Shown here one piece after another: positions 1 through 5,549 of a DNA stretch of 6,616 bases. The translations under genes and the position numbers were made by a program. Each line of letters begins with the position of its first letter. Positions within the stretch are counted from its first letter, which is position 1. The stretch covers positions 1 through 6,616 of the forward strand of contig CANQHB010000050.1 of the NCBI GenBank assembly GCA_947623755.1, written 5' to 3'. A model generated the notes under the pieces. That model ran no database searches, was not told where the DNA came from, and saw only the letters and a list, made by a program, of their open reading frames with translations. The stretch comes from an uncultured Bacilli bacterium (GTDB taxonomy: Bacteria > Bacillota_I > Bacilli_A > RF39 > UBA660).

Positions 1-48
1 TTAAAAAGATGGGAAACTAAAGTAAATATCTAAACTTTTTTAAATATA

Positions 49-77
49 TTGTTTTTAAAAGTTCTTTAGTGTATAAT
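49..77 (+). promoter_or_regulatory. Putative sigma-A promoter of the pilus ATPase gene
   Basis: A perfect -10 box TATAAT lies at 72-77 and a weaker -35 box TTGTTT (first three bases match TTGACA) at 49-54, with the optimal 17-base spacer. Transcription would start near 84, giving a leader of about 25 bases before the ATG at 109. The region 1-48 is A+T-rich and I see no gene or clear hairpin in it. The spacing and the -10 box support a housekeeping promoter; no operator or competence-type box was recognised, but a degenerate one could be missed. Confidence 0.6.
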
Positions 78-97
78 TAAACTAGAATATATATAGT

Positions 98-103
98 AGG
101 TGA
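98..103 (+). promoter_or_regulatory. Ribosome binding site deciding the ATG109 start
   Basis: AGGTGA is followed by five bases and then ATG at 109. The reading frame could be opened earlier at GTG 100, but that GTG lies inside this Shine-Dalgarno sequence and has no ribosome site of its own, so ATG109 is the better start. The same GGTGA-plus-5 arrangement precedes the spoIIP homologue in this window. Confidence 0.7.
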
Positions 104-108
104 TACTT

Positions 109-1314
109 ATGCGAAAATTTGATTTTGAAAAAAATTCTATTGTGGAAATTGTCAATGATATAATTGTTGATGCCATAAAAAAGCGGGCTTCCGACATTCA
201 TTTTGACCCTAATCCTGAAAATTTATTAGTCCGTATCCGGATTGATGGCGAACTTCAAGACTATGCTGAAATTCCTAATATCGTCAAGAAAAATCTTATT
301 ACTCGTATTAAAATTATAAGTGGCATGAATATCACCGAAACTCGGCTTCCACAAGATGGCGCTATTAAAAATACGATTGATAAGACTGCCCTTGATTTAC
401 GGGTTTCATCTCTTCCCACCATCGATGGTGAAAAAATTGTTATTCGTATTCTTGATTATAGTATGAGCCTAGATGGCTTAGAAAATTTAGGATTCTCTGA
501 AAGCAATCTCCAAAAACTTGAAAAAATGATTGCTAATCCTAATGGTTTAATTCTTGTAACCGGGGCAACTGGCACTGGTAAATCGACGACCGTCTACGCC
601 CTTCTTCAAAAACTAAATAAAAAAGAACGCAACATAATTACTGTTGAAGACCCGGTAGAAATGCGGATTGAAAATATTAACCAAGTTCAAGTTCTAAGTG
701 ATATTGGCCGAACTTTTAGTTATACTTTACGCAGTATCTTACGTCAAGACCCCGATATCATTATGGTAGGCGAAATAAGAGACGATGAAACGGCGCGGAT
801 TGCTATTAGAGCCTCTATTACTGGTCACTTAGTATTATCCACTGTTCATACTAATAATTCTCTTACCACGATTGAAAGACTTTTAGATATGGATGTTGAG
901 CGTTACTTATTAGGAAGTGCCCTAACTGGTATTATTTCGCAAAAACTTGTTAAAAGGCTATGTCCTAAATGTCGAAAGACTAGACCTACTACAGCCTATG
1001 AAAAAAAATTAATCAAAAAACATCTCGGCATAAATGTCGATGAAATCTATATTCCTGGTGGGTGTCCATCTTGTCACCATGGTTATCAAGGCCGACTTGC
1101 CATTCATGAAGTCTTAACCATTAATGAAGATATTCGCGATGCTATCACTACTAATATGAATCGTAAAGAATTACGAAAACTAGTCTATAATTCCAAAGAA
1201 GATATCACGACTATGTTTGAAGATGGCTTACAAAAAGTTATCATGGGCCTAACTACTATTGAAGAAATATTTAAAACCGTCGATATCTCTAGTGATGAAG
1301 AATTAAACGTTTAA
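109..1314 (+). CDS. GspE/PilB-family type II secretion / type IV (competence) pilus assembly ATPase
   Basis: This 401-residue hexameric motor ATPase would power assembly of a type IV-like or competence pseudopilus from the cytoplasmic face of the membrane. Residues 10-115 form the N2-type domain (SDIHFDP at 28-34, VRIRIDGE at 41-48). The RecA-like domain has Walker A GATGTGKST (152-160, Lys158), an Asp box with Glu180/Asp181, Walker B with DIIMVGEIRD (216-225, Glu222) and a His box with His240 and His247. A zinc-type tetracysteine is complete: Cys285/Cys288 and Cys319/Cys322. The protein lacks the N-terminal N0/N1 region of full-length PilB or GspE and so is ComGA-like in size, but the zinc motif makes it more PilB/GspE-like than Bacillus ComGA. 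It has its own promoter and terminator and no pilin or membrane-platform gene follows it, so its partners must be elsewhere or upstream of the window. A TadA/VirB11 or PilT assignment is less likely because of the tetracysteine and the N2 motif. The family is clear; the exact machine is not. Confidence 0.92.
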   Translation: MRKFDFEKNSIVEIVNDIIVDAIKKRASDIHFDPNPENLLVRIRIDGELQDYAEIPNIVKKNLITRIKIISGMNITETRLPQDGAIKNTIDKTALDLRVSSLPTIDGEKIVIRILDYSMSLDGLENLGFSESNLQKLEKMIANPNGLILVTGATGTGKSTTVYALLQKLNKKERNIITVEDPVEMRIENINQVQVLSDIGRTFSYTLRSILRQDPDIIMVGEIRDDETARIAIRASITGHLVLSTVHTNNSLTTIERLLDMDVERYLLGSALTGIISQKLVKRLCPKCRKTRPTTAYEKKLIKKHLGINVDEIYIPGGCPSCHHGYQGRLAIHEVLTINEDIRDAITTNMNRKELRKLVYNSKEDITTMFEDGLQKVIMGLTTIEEIFKTVDISSDEELNV

Positions 1315-1341
1315 AAAAGCTATTTCTAGCTTTCTTTTTTT
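1313..1341. terminator. Bidirectional intrinsic terminator between converging genes
   Basis: A 7-bp stem AAAGCTA/TAGCTTT (1316-1322 with 1327-1333) closes a 4-base loop. On the plus strand it is followed by C and seven T (1335-1341), ending the ATPase transcript right after its TAA. On the minus strand the loop reads GAAA, a stable tetraloop, and the stem runs into six T (complement of A 1313-1318), ending the murG operon. The hairpin overlaps the last codons and the TAG stop (1326-1328) of the minus-strand membrane protein gene. The two stop codons are only 11 bases apart, so one element serves both strands. Confidence 0.8.
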
Positions 1342-1805
1342 CCTTTAAATAATCTTCCCAAATAACTTACCAATAATATAATTACATATTCAAATACTAA
1401 GTATAAAAGCATTATTTTATAAGTAAGTACTAAATTATCTTTAACTATATAAATAATAAAAGGTATTAGCATAATTAGAACTAATAATATTAACTCTATA
1501 ATATTTTTTTTATAGAAATTTTTACTAATTTTACTCTTTTTATCATAAAAACTATTTACAAATAAATACAAATTCATAACTAAAAATAAGTATTTATCTA
1601 CAAACTCCATTTTATAAGAAGCAAAATAAATATAGACTCCCACTAAAAACAGTAAATCTAATCTAAATATTTTAAACAAATTCTTTCTTAGATAACTAAA
1701 ACTAAACTTCCGATAATTATTATTATTAAGATTTCTAATTATACTAACAATAAAGAATAATATCCAGGGAATAAATGTTAAGAAAACAATATATTTATCT
1801 AGCAT
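1326..1805 (-). CDS. Small multi-spanning membrane protein of unknown function
   Basis: I do not recognise this 159-residue protein. It is strongly hydrophobic, with about five likely membrane segments at residues 5-23, 50-64, 72-88, 102-121 and 126-149, joined by short Lys/Arg/Asn-rich loops and ending in a basic tail GKKES. There is no cysteine motif, catalytic signature or lipoprotein signal. The start at ATG1805 is chosen because GGGAG stands 7 bases upstream; the open frame extends to 1835, but those earlier ATGs have no comparable ribosome site. It overlaps queH by 11 bases and is the last gene of the murG operon. Its DNA is among the poorest in G+C here (9 of 60 bases in 1441-1500), which mainly reflects its Ile/Leu/Phe/Tyr/Lys/Asn content. 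Its position suggests co-expression with wall and division genes; a role there would be speculation. Confidence 0.75.
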   Translation of the reverse strand: MLDKYIVFLTFIPWILFFIVSIIRNLNNNNYRKFSFSYLRKNLFKIFRLDLLFLVGVYIYFASYKMEFVDKYLFLVMNLYLFVNSFYDKKSKISKNFYKKNIIELILLVLIMLIPFIIYIVKDNLVLTYKIMLLYLVFEYVIILLVSYLGRLFKGKKES

Positions 1806-2415
1806 TTTGACACTCCCTTCCATAATTACAACCACAGTAATCTTGACGATATAAATGATATTTTTTACTATATTCTATACTTTTTTTATAGCCATCATTC
1901 TTTTTAAAATCTCCATAAATAAATTTAATATTTACTTCCTTTGCTATTTTTTCACCTATTTCATTTATAAGACGACTATTTTTATGGGGACTAACTGTTA
2001 AGGTTGTCCCAAAGTATTTATAATTTTCCGTTTTCGCTTTTAAAGCTGTATTTTTAAGTCTTAAATAAAAGCATTTTCCACATCTAGCTCCGCCTTCTTT
2101 TTCTTTTTCTAAGCCCTGCGCTATTTCTCTAAAAGCTTCATTATCGTAATCACAATCTAAAAATTCTATTTTTTCCAAATTTTCTAAATTATAAGCTTCA
2201 ATAAATTTTATTTGCTCTTGCTTTCTTTTTAAGTATTCCTCTTTTGGTTCAATATTCGGATTATAATAATAAACTGTTATTTTAAAATAATCTTTTAAGA
2301 AATTTATTACATAGGTTGAACATGGTCCACAACAACTATGCAAAAGTAAAGTCGGTTTATCCTTAAAATCTTTTACTAATTCTAATAAAACTTTTTGATA
2401 ATTTTTATTCTCCAT
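1795..2415 (-). CDS. queH: Epoxyqueuosine reductase QueH
   Basis: QueH reduces epoxyqueuosine to queuosine at the wobble position of tRNAs with GUN anticodons, the last step of queuosine synthesis; it is the cobalamin-independent alternative to QueG and is an iron-sulfur metalloenzyme. The 206-residue protein has the family pattern throughout: HSCCGPCS at 26-33 (Cys28, Cys29, Cys32), YNPNI at 51-55, Cys88, RCGKC at 111-115 (Cys112, Cys115), GTTLTVSPHKN at 136-146 and YRQDYCGC at 189-196 (Cys194, Cys196). These cysteines are the expected cluster and active-site ligands, and none is missing. ATG2415 is preferred because family members begin with a few residues before the NYxKVL stretch; ATG2424, three bases after AGGGGAAG, is an alternative that adds three residues. 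It overlaps divIB by 11 bases and the downstream membrane gene by 11 bases, so translation is probably coupled. Other queuosine genes are not in the window. Confidence 0.93.
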   Translation of the reverse strand: MENKNYQKVLLELVKDFKDKPTLLLHSCCGPCSTYVINFLKDYFKITVYYYNPNIEPKEEYLKRKQEQIKFIEAYNLENLEKIEFLDCDYDNEAFREIAQGLEKEKEGGARCGKCFYLRLKNTALKAKTENYKYFGTTLTVSPHKNSRLINEIGEKIAKEVNIKFIYGDFKKNDGYKKSIEYSKKYHLYRQDYCGCNYGRECQNAR

Positions 2416-3199
2416 TATTACCATCTTCCCCTGTATCATCTAAATTTTCCTTATCTTCATTACTACTTTGTTCTGTAAAAGGTGTAAATAAATTATTTTC
2501 ACTTAAGTAACTATCTAAATATAACGTTCCTTTCTTATTTTGAACAGCACTGGCAATCGAAGCATATATCTCAATATAATTATTTAATCTCTCGATATTT
2601 AAAGTATTAACATAAACAATATTAGTATCATTCATTAATAATTTAAACCGATAATTGTCAATTACCACGTCCTCATTTATATCCGGCTCATAAAATATTT
2701 CATTAATCATCCCAATTATATCTTTATCAATACTTTTTAAAGCTTTAACAAAATCTTTATATACATCATTAGGTACATAATTAACTAAAGTAGGTATTCC
2801 TAAATAAACGTCTTTTTTTTCGACTTCTTTTCCATTACTTAATACTACCTTATCATTATTTCGATTATAAAATAAAGGTTTAGCTTCCGTAATATCAATT
2901 ATTAATTTACCATTTAATTTTTTAGTTACTTTAACATCTTCGACTAAATCAATTTCTTTAATCGTATCTTCTAATTTTTTGGTATTCGTTTTAAATAATG
3001 ACGGATAATCCTTTAGACCTGATTTTAAAATTACTTCATTATCCGTAATTAAACTCGTATTTAATATATAAATATTCTTAATTTTAATTGTAAAAAAAGT
3101 ATATAAAAGCATTATTATTACATAAATAATTAATAATAATAACAACAATGCTTTAAAATTAATCCTAACTTTCTTAACTTTTTTTACCTTTTTATTCAT
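2405..3199 (-). CDS. divIB: Cell division protein DivIB/FtsQ
   Basis: DivIB (FtsQ) is a bitopic divisome protein that works with FtsL and DivIC to control septal peptidoglycan synthesis. This 264-residue copy has the standard layout: a short, very basic cytoplasmic tail (NKKVKKVKKVR at 2-12), one membrane span at about 17-37, a POTRA domain at about 40-111 (starting IKNIYILN, with a typical LVEDVKVTKKLNGKLIIDI strand-turn-strand at 85-103), a beta domain to about 240, and a disordered acidic tail (242-264) rich in Glu, Asp and Asn. ATG3199 has GGAAG 7 bases upstream and lies 1 base after the murB stop; the frame extends to 3217 inside murB without a better site. The position directly after murB matches the Bacillus order murG-murB-divIB. 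The basic tail is a near tandem repeat of KKV. Sequence similarity in this family is low, so the assignment rests on architecture plus neighbours. Confidence 0.88.
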   Translation of the reverse strand: MNKKVKKVKKVRINFKALLLLLLIIYVIIMLLYTFFTIKIKNIYILNTSLITDNEVILKSGLKDYPSLFKTNTKKLEDTIKEIDLVEDVKVTKKLNGKLIIDITEAKPLFYNRNNDKVVLSNGKEVEKKDVYLGIPTLVNYVPNDVYKDFVKALKSIDKDIIGMINEIFYEPDINEDVVIDNYRFKLLMNDTNIVYVNTLNIERLNNYIEIYASIASAVQNKKGTLYLDSYLSENNLFTPFTEQSSNEDKENLDDTGEDGNNGE

Positions 3200-3200
3200 C

Positions 3201-4076
3201 TTAATTCTTCCAATCAACTATTTCTTGTTCTAAAATTAAATCAATATTATATTTCTCCTTAATCTTATCTTGTATTAATCTTATCAAATTTTTGATATCA
3301 TTACTAGTCGCAGTCCCGGTATTTACAATAAAGTTGGCATGTTTTTCTGAAACTTTAGCTCCCCCAATTTGCCTTCCTTTAAGTCCAGCCTCCTCAATTA
3401 GTCTTCCTGCATGGTCATTTTGCGGATTTCGAAATACAGAACCAGCACTCGGCATATCAAGCGGTTGACTAGCCATTCTTCGCTCACATCTATCCTTTAC
3501 TAAGGCTAAAGATTCTTCTTTATTTCCGGCTTCTAACTTAAAAGTTCCTTCCAAAACAATTACTTGAGCATCCTTTAAATTAGTATGGCGATATCCATAT
3601 TGAATTTCTTCCTTTTTTAACGTTTTAATCTCTAAGTTTTTATCTAAAACTTTAACCTTTACTAAATTATCAAACATTTCACTATTATAGGCTCCAGCAT
3701 TCCCAACAATACTTCCACCAACAGTCCCCGGAATATTTATGGCCCACTCTAAGCCGGTTAAATTATCGTCAATGGTTCTTTTGGCTAACTTTCCCATCAT
3801 CATTCCGGCCCCACAGGTAACTATTTTATCTTTAATCTCAAAATTATCAATCTCTATTTTTATTACCATCCCCTTAAAGTATTCATCTAAAATAACGTTG
3901 GAGCCAGCACCTAAGATAAAATATTGTAGTCCCATCTTTTGACAATACTTCAAGACCTCTCTTAAACTATCTATATCTTTTACTTTCACTAAATACTTTG
4001 CTTTGGCATTAATTTTATAAGTATTGAAATTTTTTAAAGTAGCTTCTTCTATTACTTCTACCTTAAGATTATTCAT
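3201..4076 (-). CDS. murB: UDP-N-acetylenolpyruvoylglucosamine reductase MurB
   Basis: MurB uses FAD and NADPH to reduce UDP-GlcNAc-enolpyruvate to UDP-MurNAc, the second committed step of peptidoglycan precursor synthesis in the cytoplasm. The 291-residue length fits Gram-positive MurB. FAD-binding stretches are LGAGSN (55-60) and NIPGTVGGSIVGNAGAY (114-130); YGYR (160-163) and SAGSVFRNP (210-218) follow, with Ser213 as the expected proton donor. AGRLIEEAGLKG (223-234) and the C-terminal Glu285 in LEQEI, the expected second catalytic residue, are also present. The lack of an extra Tyr-loop domain and the SAGSVFRNP motif point to the type II enzyme. ATG4076 has a strong AGAGGAGA site, with GGAG 7 bases upstream, inside the end of murG, and the genes overlap by 8 bases. 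All recognisable catalytic residues are intact. Confidence 0.96.
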   Translation of the reverse strand: MNNLKVEVIEEATLKNFNTYKINAKAKYLVKVKDIDSLREVLKYCQKMGLQYFILGAGSNVILDEYFKGMVIKIEIDNFEIKDKIVTCGAGMMMGKLAKRTIDDNLTGLEWAINIPGTVGGSIVGNAGAYNSEMFDNLVKVKVLDKNLEIKTLKKEEIQYGYRHTNLKDAQVIVLEGTFKLEAGNKEESLALVKDRCERRMASQPLDMPSAGSVFRNPQNDHAGRLIEEAGLKGRQIGGAKVSEKHANFIVNTGTATSNDIKNLIRLIQDKIKEKYNIDLILEQEIVDWKN

Positions 4077-5151
4077 GTAATATCTCCTCTATTTCTTTTA
4101 CAATAACCTCACTACTATCCGCTTTCCCTAAATTTTTTAAATTCATTTTCATAATATCATATTTTTGTTTATCCGTAAGTATTTCATTAACCATTTGATA
4201 TAGTTTAGCCCCATCTAAATCTTCTTCTAAAATCATCATTCCGGCATTATTATCCACAATTTCTTTGGCATTATAGTACTGATGATTATTAGCTACATAC
4301 GGACTAGGCACAAATATCGCCGGTAAACTAAGGGCTAATATCTCACTCATGGTACTAGCCCCCGCTCGGGTAATAATTAAACTAGCACTTTGCATAAGTC
4401 CCGCTAAATTATCTAAATAAGGCACTACTTTAATATTACTTTTAAATTTCGTCTCTTTTATAAATTCCTCATAATGGCCTTTCCCAGTAATGTAAAGTAC
4501 TTGATAATTAGCTTTTCCACTTAAAGTTAAAAAACTTTTTAATTTTTCATTCATGGTACTACTACCTAACGAACCAGCGACCACTATAACCAATTTTTTG
4601 TTATCTAAAAGGCCCACATCACTACATTTTATCTTTTTCATTGTTAGTGCTGCTTCTCCACAAGGATTACCTGTAAACACTACTTTTTTAGCTTTAGCAA
4701 ATTGATTTAAAGTTGATAAAAAAGACACACATACCAAATCCGTATTCTTGGCTAAAGCTTTATTGGTTTTTCCCACCACACTATTTTGTTCATGTAAAAA
4801 CGTTTTAATTTTTAATTTTTTAGCCGCCTTTAAAACTGGATAAGTAACATACCCTCCAAAGCCTAACACTAAATCTGGTTTAAATTTTTTTAACAACTTA
4901 AGACATTTATCATATCCCTTTTTTATTAAGAACACATTCTTAAAATCTCGCATTATATTTTTGGAAAAACCATAAATCTCAATTCCTTCATATCTAATAT
5001 TTCTTTTAGGAATCAGTTCACTTTCCATTCTATTATGAGTACCTATATATAAAACTTCTAAATTATTATGTTCTTTTTTAAGTCTGTCAATAACCGCAAG
5101 AGCAGGATATATATGTCCCCCTGTACCCCCCGCACTAACAACTATACGCAT
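4069..5151 (-). CDS. murG: UDP-GlcNAc:undecaprenyl-PP-MurNAc-pentapeptide GlcNAc transferase MurG
   Basis: MurG transfers GlcNAc to lipid I to make lipid II on the inner face of the membrane, the last cytoplasmic step before flipping. This 360-residue protein is a full-length GT28/GT-B enzyme. The first glycine loop is GGTGGH (8-13), the second GFGGYV (97-102) and the third GSLGS (193-197). HEQN (120-123) and GNP (161-163) are conserved, and the donor-binding RAGASTMSE (262-270) with Glu270 is followed by NHQYYNA (289-295). ATG5151 has a perfect GGAGGT site at 5166-5161, 9 bases upstream, so this is a confident start. It is the first gene of the murG-murB-divIB-queH-membrane protein operon and lies just downstream of a terminator, so it probably has its own promoter. 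No mraY, murD or ftsW is next to it, unlike the usual dcw cluster. Confidence 0.97.
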   Translation of the reverse strand: MRIVVSAGGTGGHIYPALAVIDRLKKEHNNLEVLYIGTHNRMESELIPKRNIRYEGIEIYGFSKNIMRDFKNVFLIKKGYDKCLKLLKKFKPDLVLGFGGYVTYPVLKAAKKLKIKTFLHEQNSVVGKTNKALAKNTDLVCVSFLSTLNQFAKAKKVVFTGNPCGEAALTMKKIKCSDVGLLDNKKLVIVVAGSLGSSTMNEKLKSFLTLSGKANYQVLYITGKGHYEEFIKETKFKSNIKVVPYLDNLAGLMQSASLIITRAGASTMSEILALSLPAIFVPSPYVANNHQYYNAKEIVDNNAGMMILEEDLDGAKLYQMVNEILTDKQKYDIMKMNLKNLGKADSSEVIVKEIEEILHE

Positions 5152-5160
5152 AAACTCTAA

Positions 5161-5201
5161 ACCTCCAATCTAATTATACTAAGAAAATGTTAAAAAAACT
5201 A
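5161..5201 (-). promoter_or_regulatory. Putative promoter and ribosome site of the murG operon
   Basis: Reading the minus strand, a perfect -10 box TATAAT lies at 5178-5173. At a 17-base spacer the -35 position (5201-5196) reads TAGTTT, a poor match that also forms part of the upstream terminator hairpin. The Shine-Dalgarno GGAGGT is at 5166-5161. The -10 box and its place just after a terminator support a promoter here; the weak -35 leaves room for read-through as another source of murG expression. Confidence 0.45.
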
Positions 5202-5218
5202 TCTTTTTTTATAGTTTT
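5192..5218 (-). terminator. Intrinsic terminator after the spoIIP unit
   Basis: On the minus strand an 8-bp stem AAAACTAT/ATAGTTTT (5218-5211 with 5202-5195) encloses an 8-base loop of seven A and one G, and runs into a total of seven T (complement of A 5192-5198). It starts two bases after the TAG of the 108-residue gene. The stem has only one G-C pair, so it is thermodynamically weak, which is common in such A+T-rich genomes. It separates the spoIIP unit from the murG operon. Confidence 0.55.
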
Positions 5219-5219
5219 C

Positions 5220-5546
5220 CTACCAAAAAAGCCCTTTTAATACTTTAAATAACCCCGATATTCCATTAGTCATTACTTCACTTATCCCCTTACTAAGCTT
5301 ATTTCCTACTTTTGTAACCTTATTAGAATAATCAATTTTATCTTCTTTTAAATAATTTTTAACGTCAACCATCTCTCCATTTTGTAAATCTTCCTCAAAT
5401 TTTTCCATGGCTTCTTTAGTCATAGTCGCTCTATTGCTTATTTTATTTTCATAATAGCCACTTTTATAAGCAATTGTAATAGCAATATAAACTAAAAATA
5501 GGACTGCTAAGACTTTAAAAAATATATTTGTTTTTTTCTTTGGCAA
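5220..5546 (-). CDS. Single-pass membrane protein paired with SpoIIP (YqxA-like position)
   Basis: This 108-residue protein has a basic start (PKKK), one membrane span at about residues 8-27, then a mostly charged extracytoplasmic part: a helix with EAMEKFEEDLQNG (45-57), DVKNYLKEDKIDYSNKV (61-77), and an amphipathic C-terminal helix ending KGLFW. The start is TTG5546: GGTGA (part of AGAGGTGA, 5561-5554) is 7 bases upstream, and the next in-frame ATG (residue 42) would remove the membrane span. It begins three bases after the spoIIP stop and ends at a terminator, so it is co-transcribed with spoIIP. In Bacillus, spoIIP is followed by yqxA, a small membrane protein of similar size and shape; the position and layout match, but I cannot show homology from sequence alone. 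I infer a role as partner of the SpoIIP homologue at the membrane; its biochemical function is unknown. Confidence 0.8.
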   Translation of the reverse strand: MPKKKTNIFFKVLAVLFLVYIAITIAYKSGYYENKISNRATMTKEAMEKFEEDLQNGEMVDVKNYLKEDKIDYSNKVTKVGNKLSKGISEVMTNGISGLFKVLKGLFW

Positions 5547-5549
5547 ATC

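Noticed and set aside
20..41. Small hairpin AAAGT/ACTTT followed by T residues near the left edge
   Set aside because: Only five base pairs with a large A+T loop; not distinguishable from chance in this A+T-rich sequence.
100..108. GTG100 as start of the pilus ATPase
   Set aside because: The GTG is part of the AGGTGA ribosome site for ATG109, so the protein starts MRKFDF.
1806..1835. Earlier ATGs extending the membrane protein by ten residues
   Set aside because: They lie deeper inside queH without a ribosome site, while ATG1805 has GGGAG at ideal distance.
3200..3217. ATG3217 as divIB start
   Set aside because: It would overlap murB and lacks a ribosome site; ATG3199 has GGAAG 7 bases upstream.
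3739..3942. Plus-strand open frame of 67 codons
   Set aside because: It lies wholly inside murB on the opposite strand, has no ribosome site and no recognisable protein pattern; murB is unambiguous there.
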